64,000 bases of DNA from Methylobacterium sp. UNC378MF (GCF_900103195.1 NZ_FMWU01000001.1:186001-250000); one strand, 5' to 3'. Shown: positions 35,116-44,763, counted from the stretch's first letter. Made by a program: numbers and translations. The notes: generated from the sequence alone by a model not told the origin.

Positions 35116-36042
35116 TCAGCGCCCCCAGCGCAGGACCAGCGCGTCGTTCCGCCGGGCGAGCTCGATCAGGCCGGCCCGCGTCGCCGGGTGCAGCGGCTGG
35201 ATCGGCAGCCGCGCGGTCTCGCTCGCGATCACCCCGCCCTCGGCCATCAGCGCCTTGCAGGCGAGCAGCCCGCACTGCCGGTTCTCGTAGTTGATCAGCG
35301 GCAGCCAGCGCGCGTAGGCGTCCATCGCCTCCTCCCGGCGGCCCGCCGCGTAGGCGTCGGTGATCTGCCGGATCCCGTCCGGGTAGCCGCCGCCGGTCAT
35401 CGCCCCAGTGGCGCCGGCGTCGAGGTCGGCCATCAGGGTAATCGCCTCCTCGCCGTCCCAGGGGCCCACGACGGCGTCGCCGCCCAGCGCGATCAATTCG
35501 CGGAGCTTGGACGCAGCGCCCGCGGTCTCGATCTTGAAGTACGCGACGTTCGCGATCTCGCGGGCCATGCGCGCCAGGAACGGTGCCCCGAGCGGCGTGC
35601 CCGCCACCGGCGCGTCCTGGATCATGATCGGGATCGAGATCGCGTCCGAGACCGCGCGGAAGAAGTCGAAGATGCCGAGCTCCGGCACGCGGATCGTGGC
35701 ACCGTGATAGGGCGGCATGATCATCACCATCGCGGCGCCGGCCTCCTGGGCGCGGCGCGAGCGCTCGGCGCAGACCTGCGTGGCGAAGTGCGTGGTCGTG
35801 ACGATCACCGGCACGCGGCCAGCCACGTGCTCCAGCACGGCGTGCATCACCCGCTCGCGCTCGTCGTCGGTGAGGACGAACTGCTCGGAGAAATTGGCCA
35901 GGATGCACAGGCCCTGGCTCCCGGCGTCGATCATGAAGTCGATGGCTCGGCGCTGCCCGTCGAGGTCCAGGGCGCCCGCGGCGTCGAAGACCGTGGGGGC
36001 GACCGGAAAGACGCCGCGATAGGCTTGGGCGGACGAAGTCAT
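35116..36042 (-). CDS. dihydrodipicolinate synthase (DapA)-family lyase
   Basis: A 308-residue class I aldolase with a TIM barrel. The Schiff-base lysine is in 'VAYFKIETAGA', and 'GLCILANFSEQFVLTDDERERVMHAVLEHV' gives the family's strand-2/helix-2 region. It is not the biosynthetic DapA by pattern; the family also includes keto-deoxy-sugar acid dehydratases and aldolases. It is convergent with the aminotransferase gene and divergent from the amino-acid binding-protein gene. The substrate is unknown. Confidence 0.83.
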   Translation of the reverse strand: MTSSAQAYRGVFPVAPTVFDAAGALDLDGQRRAIDFMIDAGSQGLCILANFSEQFVLTDDERERVMHAVLEHVAGRVPVIVTTTHFATQVCAERSRRAQEAGAAMVMIMPPYHGATIRVPELGIFDFFRAVSDAISIPIMIQDAPVAGTPLGAPFLARMAREIANVAYFKIETAGAASKLRELIALGGDAVVGPWDGEEAITLMADLDAGATGAMTGGGYPDGIRQITDAYAAGRREEAMDAYARWLPLINYENRQCGLLACKALMAEGGVIASETARLPIQPLHPATRAGLIELARRNDALVLRWGR

Positions 36043-36296
36043 GCGCGGTCCTTCTGCCGGGATCGCGCATCCCGACGGACGAATCGTGTCCGCGGGCGGG
36101 ACCCGGCCGTCTCTTAGCACGCTGCGCCGAATGGTGTGACCTCCGACAGGGTGCGGGCCGGATTGAGCAAACCAAGCTGTCGACAAGCGCACCGGCTTTC
36201 CTGTACGGCCGAGCTCTTCTTTGCTTTGTCCATCGACAGCCAAGATCAAGCGCGGCGGCCGCACGAGAACAGCATTTTCTTTTCGGAGCTACTGTA

Positions 36297-37082
36297 ATGC
36301 GATTTTTCTCTGCCAGCCGCGTCGCGGCGTTCATCGTCGCGACGCTCCTCGGCGCAGCCGCCAGCGCGCCCGCGAAGGCCGACGATCTCGACGCGATTCG
36401 CGCCGCCAAGACCCTGCGCATCGGCACCGAGGGCACCTACGCGCCCTTCACCTTCCACGACGCGTCCGGGCAGCTCGTCGGCTTCGACGTCGAGATCGGC
36501 CGCAAGGTCGCCGAGCAGCTGGGCGTCGCGCCGCAATTCCTCGAAGGCAAGTGGGATGGCCTGATCGCCGGGCTCGACAGCAAGCGCTACGACGTGGTGA
36601 TCAACCAAGTCGGAATCACTAAGGAGCGGCAGGCGAAGTTCGACTTCTCCGAGCCCTACATCCGGGCCCGGGCCGTGCTGATCACGCGGGCGGACCGGTC
36701 GGACATCAAGGCCTTCGCCGACCTCAAGGGCAAGAAGGCCGCCCAGAGCCTCTCCAGCAACTTCGCGCGCCTCGCCGAGCAGTCGGGGGCCGAGCTCGTC
36801 GGAACGGACGGCTTCGACCAGTCGGTCCAGCTCGTCCTCACCGGCCGCGCCGACGCCACCGTCAACGACAGCCTGTCGTTCCTGGACTTCCACAAGCAGA
36901 AGCCGAACGCCCCCGTGAAGATCGCCGCCGAGCAGGCCGACGCGGACGCCTCGGGGATCATCATGCGCAAGAACAACCCCGCGCTGAAGGCCACGATCGA
37001 CAGGGCGCTCGAGGCGATCAAGGCCGACGGCAGCTACGCGGCGATCGCCCAGAAGTATTTCGGGGCCGACGTCTCAAAGTAG
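36297..37082 (+). CDS. polar amino-acid (cystine-type) ABC transporter substrate-binding protein
   Basis: A 261-residue periplasmic binding protein with a Sec signal peptide (cleavage near 'AKA-DD'). The type II fold markers 'LRIGTEGTYAPFTFHDASGQLVGFDVEI' and 'DVVINQVGITKERQAKFDFSEPY' are those of FliY/TcyA-like cystine binders. GGAG lies nine bases before the ATG. A permease and ATPase gene follow on the same strand after about 90 bases, completing an importer. Confidence 0.9.
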   Translation: MRFFSASRVAAFIVATLLGAAASAPAKADDLDAIRAAKTLRIGTEGTYAPFTFHDASGQLVGFDVEIGRKVAEQLGVAPQFLEGKWDGLIAGLDSKRYDVVINQVGITKERQAKFDFSEPYIRARAVLITRADRSDIKAFADLKGKKAAQSLSSNFARLAEQSGAELVGTDGFDQSVQLVLTGRADATVNDSLSFLDFHKQKPNAPVKIAAEQADADASGIIMRKNNPALKATIDRALEAIKADGSYAAIAQKYFGADVSK

Positions 37083-37171
37083 ACCGCCCGCAGCGCGCCC
37101 GGCGGGGACCCGTCCGGGCGCCGATCCCGTAAAGCTCGCCGCTCGTTCCGCCCGGTAGGAGACGCCGTCCC

Positions 37172-37852
37172 GTGCCGCACTGGCTCGACCTCATGCTCCA
37201 GTCGCTGGGGCCGCTGCTCGCGGCCGGCCTGCGCTTCACCGTGCCGCTGACGCTCATCGCCTTCGCGCTCGGCCTCGCGCTGGGGCTCGGGACCGCCCTC
37301 GTGCGCCTGTTCGCACCGCGGCCGCTGGCGGCGCTGGCGTGGCTCTACGTGTGGATCTTCCGGGGCACGCCGCTCCTCGTGCAGCTCTTCGTGATCTTCT
37401 ACGGCCTGCCGAGCACCGGCATCCTGATCGACGCCTTTCCGGCCGCCGTGATCGGGTTCACCCTCAATGTCGGTGCCTACACGTCCGAGATCGTCCGCGC
37501 GGCCATCGCCTCCATCCCGAAGGGGCAGTGGGAGGCGGCCTACGCCACCGGCATGACGCCGGTTCAGGCCCTGCGCCGCACGATCCTGCCCCAGGCGGCA
37601 CGGGTGGCCGTGCCGTCGCTTGCCAACTCCTTCATCGCGCTGGTGAAGGACACCTCGCTCGCCGCCGCGATCACCGTGCCGGAGCTGTTCCAGGCGGCCC
37701 AGCGCATCGTCGCCGTCACCTACGAGCCGCTGATCCTCTACATCGAGGTGGCGCTGATCTACCTCGTCCTGTCGACGCTGCTGTCCTGGCTCCAGACGCT
37801 GCTGGAGCGGCGCCTCGGGCGCTACGGCGGCTACCTGGAGGCCCGCGCGTGA
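37172..37852 (+). CDS. polar amino-acid ABC transporter permease
   Basis: A 226-residue inner-membrane permease with about five helices. The opening 'LLAAGLRFTVPLTLIAFALGLALG' and the EAA loop 'QWEAAYATGMTPVQALRRTILPQA' are characteristic of HisM/GlnP-type permeases. It begins at GTG 37172 and overlaps the ATPase gene by four bases (GTGA), so the pair is translationally coupled. Confidence 0.92.
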   Translation: MPHWLDLMLQSLGPLLAAGLRFTVPLTLIAFALGLALGLGTALVRLFAPRPLAALAWLYVWIFRGTPLLVQLFVIFYGLPSTGILIDAFPAAVIGFTLNVGAYTSEIVRAAIASIPKGQWEAAYATGMTPVQALRRTILPQAARVAVPSLANSFIALVKDTSLAAAITVPELFQAAQRIVAVTYEPLILYIEVALIYLVLSTLLSWLQTLLERRLGRYGGYLEARA

Positions 37853-38610
37853 TCGCCCTGTCGGCCATCGAGAAGCGCTTCGGCGACAACCCGGTCCTGC
37901 GGGGCGTCGACCTCGCGGTGCCGGAGGGGCGCGTCACGGCGCTGATCGGCCCGTCGGGCTCGGGCAAGTCGACGCTCCTGCGCTGCGTGAACCTGCTGGA
38001 ACTCCCGCAGGCCGGGATTCTCATACTCGGCGACATCCGCCTGACTTTCCGGCCCGGCAGCCCGCCGGCGCGGCGGGACGTGCTCGCCGTGCGCCGGCAG
38101 ACCGGCATGGTGTTCCAGAACTTCCAGCTCTTCCCCCACCGCACGGTGCTGGAGAACGTCACCGAGGGGCTCGTCACGGTCGGCAAGTGGCCGCAGGCCC
38201 GGGCCCGGGCGCGCGCGCTGGAGCTGCTGGAGCGCGTCGGCCTCGCCCACAAGGCGGCGGACTGGCCCGCCAGACTGTCGGGCGGCCAGCAGCAGCGGGT
38301 GGCGATCGCCCGGGCGCTGGCCCCCTCCCCGCGCCTGCTGCTCTGCGACGAGCCGACTTCGGCCCTCGATCCGGAACTCGCCGCCGAGGTGGTGGACGTG
38401 CTGGCCGGCCTCGCGGGCGAGGGCATGACCATGCTGATGGCCACGCACGACCTTCGCCTCGCGCGGCGCGTCGCCGACACGGTGGTGTTCCTGGAAGGGG
38501 GCACGATCGTCGAGCAGGGCGCGGCAGCGGACCTCTTCGGCCGACCGACCGATCCGCGCACCCGCCGCTTCGTCCGGACGCTGCTCGGCGAGGCAACGGA
38601 GGGGGCCTGA
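37849..38610 (+). CDS. polar amino-acid ABC transporter ATP-binding protein
   Basis: A 253-residue ATPase. Walker A is 'GPSGSGKSTLLRCVNLLE', the signature is 'LSGGQQQRVAIARAL', Walker B is 'LLLCDEPTSALDPE', and the switch His is in 'MATHDL'. It belongs to the GlnQ/HisP group. The GTG at 37849 overlaps the permease stop. Confidence 0.93.
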   Translation: MIALSAIEKRFGDNPVLRGVDLAVPEGRVTALIGPSGSGKSTLLRCVNLLELPQAGILILGDIRLTFRPGSPPARRDVLAVRRQTGMVFQNFQLFPHRTVLENVTEGLVTVGKWPQARARARALELLERVGLAHKAADWPARLSGGQQQRVAIARALAPSPRLLLCDEPTSALDPELAAEVVDVLAGLAGEGMTMLMATHDLRLARRVADTVVFLEGGTIVEQGAAADLFGRPTDPRTRRFVRTLLGEATEGA

Positions 38611-38634
38611 CCGGCGCATGCCGGGACGCGCGGA

Positions 38635-38790
38635 TCAGCGCGACAGGCAGCGCAAGGTGAGAAGATCCTCGACGGTGAGCGCGGTCCCGAAGATCAGCGG
38701 CCGCCAAGCCGGCAGGGTGGCGAGGATCAGGCCGGCTGTCAGCGCGAGCCAGGGCAGAACCGGTCGAAGGCCGGGACCGGCGGCCTTCAC
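38635..38790 (-). CDS. small membrane protein coupled to the DUF2243 gene
   Basis: A 51-residue protein starting at GTG 38790, which overlaps the stop of the DUF2243 gene (GTGA). It has one hydrophobic segment ('LPWLALTAGLILATLPAWRP') and a short polar tail. No family was recognised; the coupling argues it is real. Confidence 0.5.
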   Translation of the reverse strand: MKAAGPGLRPVLPWLALTAGLILATLPAWRPLIFGTALTVEDLLTLRCLSR

Positions 38791-39296
38791 GCGGGTCGCC
38801 GCGCCAGCGACGCCTCCTCCCCCCGGCCGACCAGAACGAGGCCGAGGCCCGCGGCCAGCATGGCACCGCCCCAGAGAAGGAACCCGATGTCCCAGTAGAG
38901 CCACTGCGCCCGCGGCGTCAGCTCGTTGACGTGGTGCACGCCGAGGATCTCGTGGTCGATCACGCCCTCGACGAGGTTGAACAGGCCCCAGCCGATCAGG
39001 ATAGACCCGGCGAGCAGCTTGCTGGACCAATAGAGGTGCGTGCGGTGCGCGGCTCGCCAGAGGATGAACAGCCCGAGGACCACGAAGACGTAGGTCGCAC
39101 TGTGGAAGATGCCGTCCCAGAGGGTGTTCAGTTCGAGATTCGGGATCGTATCGATCGGGTACCAGCTGCTCAGCATATGGTGCCATTGCAGAACCTGGTG
39201 CAGCACGATCCCGTCGAAGAAGCCGCCGAGCCCGAGCCCGAACAGGATGCCGGCGCTCAGGGGGAAGGCGCGCTTTCGGGTGTCAGCCGCTTCCAT
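38787..39296 (-). CDS. DUF2243 membrane protein
   Basis: A 169-residue protein with four membrane helices. 'LFGLGLGGFFDGIVLHQVLQWHHMLS' opens the family and 'LFNLVEGVIDHEILGVHHV' is its second signature; the several His residues could bind a metal. DUF2243 genes often lie near cytochrome oxidase assembly genes elsewhere, but here none is adjacent. GGGAG lies seven bases before the ATG at 39296. Confidence 0.85.
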   Translation of the reverse strand: MEAADTRKRAFPLSAGILFGLGLGGFFDGIVLHQVLQWHHMLSSWYPIDTIPNLELNTLWDGIFHSATYVFVVLGLFILWRAAHRTHLYWSSKLLAGSILIGWGLFNLVEGVIDHEILGVHHVNELTPRAQWLYWDIGFLLWGGAMLAAGLGLVLVGRGEEASLARRPA

Positions 39297-39403
39297 GCAC
39301 AACTCCCGCTTGGCGGATGATCCAGAGCCCCGTCAATGCTTCGCTCCGCACGCCAGGACGACGGCGTCTCGAGGAAAAACCGCTCCGGACCCCGGCGGGT
39401 CCG

Positions 39404-41425
39404 TCACGGCTCGCGCGGCGTCACGGCCGGGGTCGACACCATCCGCAGGTAGACGATCAGACCCGCCAGGAAGACCGCGAGGCCGAGCCCCGTGGCGTAG
39501 GGTGCGAAATCCTTGCCGGCGATCGCGATCGCCGCACTGTGGCCCGCCAGGAGATCAGTCCCGGCGAGCAGCACGCCCACGCAACTCTCGCCGACCAAGA
39601 ACCCGGAGGCGAGGAGCACGCCCCGGCGGCGCGCGGCGCCTACCGCCTTGTCGGCCTTCTTCCCCGTCTTGCCGCCGTCGGAGCCGATCCGGGCGCGCAG
39701 CCGGCGCTCGGCGACCCAGCCGAGGACGCCACCGATGGCGATCGTCATCTCCACCGAGAGCGGCAGGTACATGCCGATCCCGACCGTCAGCGCCGGGAAG
39801 GTGAGATTGCGCCGCTTCAGCCAGGATTCCGCGGCGACCAGCACCACGCCGAGGCCGGCACCGATCAGCACCATGCTCCAGGGAAGCTCGCTCTGCGTGA
39901 TGCCGTTGGCGATCTGGGTCATCAGCGCGGCCTGGGGGGCCGGCATGGCGCTGCCCGGATCCTGGCCTTCGTGGGCGGGGGCGCCGACGAAGCCGTAGGC
40001 CTCATAGAGCAGCGCCAGGAGCGGGGCGATCACCACGGCGCCGACCCCGACGCCGAGGATGAGGGCGACCTGCTGGTGCCAGGGCGTGGCGCCGACGACC
40101 TGCCCGGTCTTCAAGTCCTGCAGGTTGTCATTGGCGATCGAGGAGGTCGTGATGATCACGGACGTCAGCAGCAGCGCCATGCCGGTGACGAACCGGTCCC
40201 CCTCCGCGCCGGCGGAATGCCCGAGGATGACAGGCAGCAGCAGCGCGGTGGCCATCGTGGTCAGGATGCCGATCCCCGAGATCGGGCTCGACGAGGATCC
40301 GAGAAGGCCCGCGAGGTAACCGCAGGCCGCCGCCATCAGGAAGCCGAACAGGACGGTGAACAGGGTCGCGGCCACCGCCAGCACGATCATCAGGCTGCCG
40401 AGGTCGGCCGGCTGGGCGAAGTACCCGAACAGGATGGCCAGCGGCACGCACAGGCCCAGCGTCGCGGCGGCGACCCAGGTGATCGGCAAGTCGCGCTCCT
40501 CGCGCGGATGATCCTTGCCGAGACCGCCGCTCCCGGACAGGGCGGCGCGGATGCTCGCGAAGATCGGGCGTGCCAGGGATCCGACCGTCCACATTCCCCC
40601 CACCGCGATGATGCCGGCACCCATCAGGCGCACCTGCCCGGACCAGACCGCTTCGGCCGCCGCCCCCGCGGACTTGCCGGGATCGGGCGACAGCGCGGTG
40701 AGAATCGGGACCGCGATCCCCCAGGCGACCAGGACGCCGGTCAGCAGCGCCAGGCAGGCGCCGATGCCCACGAGATAGCCGACGCCGACCAGCGCCAGCG
40801 AGAAGCCGGTCCCGCTGCGGAACACGGCGCCGCCGAGGCTGACCGCACCGTTGAGGCCCTCGCCCAGAATCTTCAGCCCCGTCGTGGCCAGCCCGATCAT
40901 TCCGGCGACCGCGGCGGCGCCGAGCAGGTCCCGCAGGCCGTGGCCGCCCTGCTCCTCGTGGCCGGTCTTGAGCACCTCCGCGGCGGCGATGCCTTCGGGA
41001 TAGGGAAGGTCGCTGCCCGATACGAGGGCGCGCCGGAGCGGGATCGAGAAAGCGACCCCGAGGAGGCCGCCCAGCAGGCACACGGCCGTGGTCTGCCAGA
41101 ACGGGAAGCCGTGCCAGTGCCCGATGAGGACGAGGCCCGGCAGGGCCAGGATGACGTTGCACAGGGTGCCGGCCGCCGAAGCCTGGGTCTGCACGATGTT
41201 GTTCTCGAGGATGCCGGCGCCGCCCATCAACCGGAAGGCGCCCATTGAGATCATCGCGGCCGGGATCGAGGACGAGAACGTCATCCCGGTCTTCAAACCC
41301 ATGTAGAGGTTGGCGGCCATGAACACGACGGTGATGGCCGCGCCGAGCGCGATCCCGCGCAGGGTCAGCTCGGCCTGACGGTCCTGCGTCTTCGGCGTGA
41401 TCGTCGGGTTGCAGGCGTCCATCAT
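39404..41425 (-). CDS. OPT-family oligopeptide/metal-chelate transporter
   Basis: An inner-membrane transporter of about 673 residues with 14-16 predicted helices. The N-terminal 'RQAELTLRGIALGAAITVVFMAANLYMGLKTGMTFSSSIPAAMISM' and 'PYPEGIAAAEVLKTG' are OPT hallmarks. Members import oligopeptides or metal chelates by proton symport. The start is uncertain: two ATGs at 41425 and 41422 fit the family, while an ATG at 41488 has a strong purine-rich ribosome site and would add 21 residues. The gene stands alone between oppositely oriented genes. Confidence 0.9.
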   Translation of the reverse strand: MMDACNPTITPKTQDRQAELTLRGIALGAAITVVFMAANLYMGLKTGMTFSSSIPAAMISMGAFRLMGGAGILENNIVQTQASAAGTLCNVILALPGLVLIGHWHGFPFWQTTAVCLLGGLLGVAFSIPLRRALVSGSDLPYPEGIAAAEVLKTGHEEQGGHGLRDLLGAAAVAGMIGLATTGLKILGEGLNGAVSLGGAVFRSGTGFSLALVGVGYLVGIGACLALLTGVLVAWGIAVPILTALSPDPGKSAGAAAEAVWSGQVRLMGAGIIAVGGMWTVGSLARPIFASIRAALSGSGGLGKDHPREERDLPITWVAAATLGLCVPLAILFGYFAQPADLGSLMIVLAVAATLFTVLFGFLMAAACGYLAGLLGSSSSPISGIGILTTMATALLLPVILGHSAGAEGDRFVTGMALLLTSVIITTSSIANDNLQDLKTGQVVGATPWHQQVALILGVGVGAVVIAPLLALLYEAYGFVGAPAHEGQDPGSAMPAPQAALMTQIANGITQSELPWSMVLIGAGLGVVLVAAESWLKRRNLTFPALTVGIGMYLPLSVEMTIAIGGVLGWVAERRLRARIGSDGGKTGKKADKAVGAARRRGVLLASGFLVGESCVGVLLAGTDLLAGHSAAIAIAGKDFAPYATGLGLAVFLAGLIVYLRMVSTPAVTPREP

Positions 41426-41653
41426 CCACTCGGGCTGTCGTCCGCAAACCATCCGAGGGGCGAAAACTTTCCCCGGGCCTGCCGCCATACCCCCTTCCGC
41501 ATCCCCGACGGTCGATGCCTGAGGCGATCTGTCCCTGGGACATGCGGTCGACGGGATGCAGTCACCTGCCGCCCTGCAGGGTTTCGTAGCAGACCCTCCC
41601 CGCTGCCCCGCTCGGGGTGCCAGGCGCATCTTCCGGGACATCCCAGACAGCCC

Positions 41654-42097
41654 ATGTGGTATCTCTACGGCATCGCACTGCTGGCCGGCGTCGCCAACGC
41701 CATCGAGCCCGGCCAGAACGCCACGCTGGCAAAGGTCACGGGGCAGCCGATGCTGGCGGGTCTCTTCTGCTTCGGCCTGGCGATCGTCTGCTTCCTCGGC
41801 GCCATGATCGTCGCCCGGCTGCGGGGACGGACGCAGGCCGAAGCGGCGTCCAGCGTTCCGTGGTGGGCCTGGCCCGGCGGCATCCTCGGGGCCGCCGTCG
41901 TCCTGGCGCAGCTCTACATCTCCGAGACGGTCGGTGCCGCAGCGTTCCTAGGCTGCGTGATCACGGCGGGCGTCGTCGGCTCCATCGCCCTCGATCATTA
42001 CGGCCTCGTGGGCTTCGAGCGCCATCGCGCCAGCCTCTGGCGCATCCTCGGGGGCGTGCTGATGGTCGCAGGCGTCGCTCTCGTGGCGGTGTTCTGA
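41654..42097 (+). CDS. YdcZ/DMT-like small membrane protein, first of a pair
   Basis: A 147-residue protein with about five membrane helices: 'YLYGIALLAGVANAIEPGQNATLAKVTG' at the start, 'VPWWAWPGGILGAAVVLAQL' in the middle and 'ASLWRILGGVLMVAGVALVAVF' at the end. It matches the DUF606/YdcZ branch of the drug/metabolite transporter superfamily. The next gene encodes a clear paralogue. Such half-size pairs often form heterodimers. The substrate is unknown. Confidence 0.8.
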   Translation: MWYLYGIALLAGVANAIEPGQNATLAKVTGQPMLAGLFCFGLAIVCFLGAMIVARLRGRTQAEAASSVPWWAWPGGILGAAVVLAQLYISETVGAAAFLGCVITAGVVGSIALDHYGLVGFERHRASLWRILGGVLMVAGVALVAVF

Positions 42098-42144
42098 CGG
42101 CCCCGGCCGACGATCCGAACGTGTCGCATCCTCAGGATCCCAGC

Positions 42145-42588
42145 ATGATCTTCCTCTACGGCTTTGCCCTGCTGGCAGGCATCGCCACCGCGATCGAACC
42201 GGGCCAGAACGCGGGCCTCGCCAAATCCCTCGCGCGGCCGCTGCTCGCCGGCGTGGTGAGCCTCGTCGTCAGCATCACCACGATTCTCGCCGCCATGCTT
42301 GTGACGGGGCAGTACGGGTTGCCGGCGACGGACCGCCTCGCGCAGGTGCCCTGGTGGGCATGGCTCGGCGGCCTGATGAGCGCGGGCCTGACCATGGCGC
42401 AGCTCTCCGTCTCCAAGCGGATCGGCGCCGCCAGCTTCCTCGGGCTGATCGTGACGGCGGGCGTGGTCACGTCGATCCTGCTCGACCATTTCGGCCTCGT
42501 GGGCTTCAAGGTCCACGAAGCGAGCCTGTGGCGCATCCTGGGGGGCGCCCTGATGATCGGCGGTGTCGCGCTGGTCGCCCGGTTCTGA
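42145..42588 (+). CDS. YdcZ/DMT-like small membrane protein, second of a pair
   Basis: Also 147 residues, and collinear with the preceding gene: 'FLYGFALLAGIATAIEPGQNAGLAKSL', 'QVPWWAWLGGLMSAGLTMAQL', 'DHFGLVGFKVHEASLWRILGG'. It begins 47 bases after its partner's stop. The two have diverged mainly in helices 2-3, so they are probably the two subunits of one transporter. Confidence 0.8.
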   Translation: MIFLYGFALLAGIATAIEPGQNAGLAKSLARPLLAGVVSLVVSITTILAAMLVTGQYGLPATDRLAQVPWWAWLGGLMSAGLTMAQLSVSKRIGAASFLGLIVTAGVVTSILLDHFGLVGFKVHEASLWRILGGALMIGGVALVARF

Positions 42589-42603
42589 GGCCCGCGCCGC
42601 CGG

Positions 42604-43332
42604 TTAGATCGTCCAGCCGCCGTCGATCATGACGGCTTGGCCGGTCGTGTAGGTCGCGCCCGCGAGATAGACGGCGAGGTCGGCGATCTCCTCGGGCGTG
42701 CCGAGCCGCCCGATCGGCTGGCGCGCGATGAAGGCGGCGCGGGTCTCCTCGTAGTCGCCCTGCTGGCGGATGCGCTCCTGCAGAGACGGGCTCTCCACCG
42801 TGCCGGGGCAGATGGCGTTGCAGCGGATGTTGTGGCCGACATAGTCGGCGGCCACCGCCTTGGTCAGGCCGATCACCGCCGCCTTCGTCACCCCGTAGGC
42901 GAAGCGGTTGGGCACACCCTTCACCGAGGAGGCGACGGAGGCCATGTTGACGATGGCACCGTCGCGGCGCTCCAGCATGCCGGGCAGGACCGCCCGGATC
43001 GTGCGGATCATCGCCTTGACGTTGAGGTCGAGGGCGAAGTCCAGCTCGTCGTCGCGCATCTCCAGGATGGTGCCGGCATGCACGATGCCGGCGCAGTTGA
43101 ACAGGATGTCGACCGCGCCGATGCGCGCGACCAGGGCGCTGACGGCGCCCGCATCCAGCACGTCGAGGGGTGCGGTGCTGAGGTTGTCGGCGCGCAGATC
43201 GGCCAGGGCCGCCGCGTTGATGTCGGTGGCGTGGACCCGCGCCCCGGCGCGGGCGAAGGCGAGGGCGCTGGCGCGCCCGATTCCCTGTCCCGCCGCCGTG
43301 ACCAGGACCGTCTTCCCGGAAAGATCTGCCAT
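42604..43332 (-). CDS. short-chain dehydrogenase/reductase, 2-keto-3-deoxy-L-fuconate dehydrogenase-like
   Basis: A 242-residue classical SDR. 'TAAGQGIGRASALAFARAGARV' binds NAD, 'NCAGIV' stabilises the fold, and the Ser-Tyr-Lys triad is in 'NMASVAS' and 'YGVTKAAVIGLTK'. The pattern, including 'GHNIRCNAICPGTVESPSLQERI', is that of the DHRS6/2-keto-3-deoxy-L-fuconate dehydrogenase group. GGGAG lies seven bases before the ATG. The DapA-family gene some 6 kb away could belong to a related pathway, but they are not linked. Confidence 0.85.
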   Translation of the reverse strand: MADLSGKTVLVTAAGQGIGRASALAFARAGARVHATDINAAALADLRADNLSTAPLDVLDAGAVSALVARIGAVDILFNCAGIVHAGTILEMRDDELDFALDLNVKAMIRTIRAVLPGMLERRDGAIVNMASVASSVKGVPNRFAYGVTKAAVIGLTKAVAADYVGHNIRCNAICPGTVESPSLQERIRQQGDYEETRAAFIARQPIGRLGTPEEIADLAVYLAGATYTTGQAVMIDGGWTI

Positions 43333-43578
43333 TGCTCGCTCCCAGCAGGCTTAGCTTCGCCGCGAAGGCGTCCGGACCGGGTCACGCGGGTCGCGCCCGG
43401 CGGGGCCGCCAATCAGATCCCGGATTCCCGGCTGAGCGGCCGATCCTTGTAGGTTCTCACCGCGCCGAGCTCCAGGCCCGATCGCCCCTCCGCCTCGCTC
43501 CGTCGGCGCTGCGCCGCCGTTTCCAACATAGGCTATCGCCGGCCCGGCTCAGGCTTCGTATGGCCATTCCGATCACGA

Positions 43579-44763
43579 GTGGGGCAGCGCGTGCGCCGGA
43601 ACTCACAACGCCTCTGGTCGGGCGAGGCCGGGATCAACTGGCGCGCCGCCATGCTGCTCGGCCTGCTCAGCAGCACGTTTTCGACGCTGGTCAGCCAGGT
43701 CACGGCGGCCCGCATCGGCCGGGATGCCGTCGTCGACTGGATGGTGGTCGCCGCGATCCCGCTGCGCGACGGCGCGCTTCAGATGGATCCGTCCGGTCCC
43801 GTGATCCTCGCCGGCATCCTGTTTCATCAAGCGGCGGATTTCTCCTGGGCGGTGGTGTTCTTCGGCCTGTTCGGGCGCTGGACCGGCCGCCTCGATCCCT
43901 GGATGATCCTGCTGATTGCGCCGGTCTGGGCGCTGTTCACCTCGGCGACCGAATGGCTCGTCCTTGTTCCGCTGCTGCCGTTCCGCCAGCCGATCTTCTC
44001 CCTGGAGCAACCCTACTGGATCGGCTTCCTCGTCCACGTCACCTCGGCCTCGCTCTACCCGCTCTTCCCATGCCTGCGGGATGCCGTCGCGCGACGGCAC
44101 CCGTCGCCCCATCGCCGCTTCGCGGTCGCCTGGAGCGGCGGCGCGCTGCTGGGCGCGGGCATGCTCGGGGTACTGGCCCTCTTCGGCTGGCAGGGCCGGG
44201 AGGTCGCCTGGATGGGGCGTGATCCCGCCTTCGACCAGGATTACATGCGGCGCATGATGGCCCATCATCGCCAGGGGATCGACCTTGCCCGGCTCGCGGC
44301 GGTGCGCGCACAGAACGACCATCTCCGGGCCCTGGCGCGCCTGATCGCCGCCGCCCAGGGCGGCGAGTTCGCGGTCTTCGATCAGTGGTGGCGCAGCTGG
44401 TTCGGCGCCGTGTCCCAGATCTGCGCACCGGCGGAAGAAGCGTTGATGCCGGGCATGCTGGAGCCCGGCCAGATCGACCAGCTGCGCGCGATGACCGGGG
44501 CGGCCTTCGACGCGCAGTTCGTGGCGCTCATGACCTTCCACCACACCGGCGCGATCCAGATGGCCGATACGGCGATGGACCGGGCATCCGACCTGCGCCT
44601 GCGGATCATGGCGCAGGCGATCCGCCACGAGCAACGCGGGGAGATCGCGCTGATGCACGGGGTCGCCGGCCTCGATGCGGTGCGCGCCGCGCTGGGAGAT
44701 CTTGTGCTGCCGGCGGGCGACGCGGCGCCCGAGCGGGAGGCCCGCGACCGGCTGGAACCGTAG
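43579..44763 (+). CDS. membrane protein with C-terminal DUF305 domain
   Basis: A 394-residue protein in two parts. Residues 20-205 hold about five membrane helices with no recognised family. Residues about 215-375 form a DUF305 (ferritin-like) domain with its signature 'YMRRMMAHHRQGIDLARLA' and a second metal-type motif 'ALMTFHHTGAIQMAD'. DUF305 proteins are usually small exported proteins, so fusion to a multi-helix membrane part is less usual. The GTG at 43579 is chosen, but GTG 43591 or ATG 43651 are possible. A small membrane protein gene follows. Confidence 0.72.
   Translation: MGQRVRRNSQRLWSGEAGINWRAAMLLGLLSSTFSTLVSQVTAARIGRDAVVDWMVVAAIPLRDGALQMDPSGPVILAGILFHQAADFSWAVVFFGLFGRWTGRLDPWMILLIAPVWALFTSATEWLVLVPLLPFRQPIFSLEQPYWIGFLVHVTSASLYPLFPCLRDAVARRHPSPHRRFAVAWSGGALLGAGMLGVLALFGWQGREVAWMGRDPAFDQDYMRRMMAHHRQGIDLARLAAVRAQNDHLRALARLIAAAQGGEFAVFDQWWRSWFGAVSQICAPAEEALMPGMLEPGQIDQLRAMTGAAFDAQFVALMTFHHTGAIQMADTAMDRASDLRLRIMAQAIRHEQRGEIALMHGVAGLDAVRAALGDLVLPAGDAAPEREARDRLEP

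Noticed and set aside
39317..41248. 643-codon forward frame opposite the OPT transporter
   Set aside because: Antisense shadow; the reverse strand encodes a full OPT protein with signature motifs.
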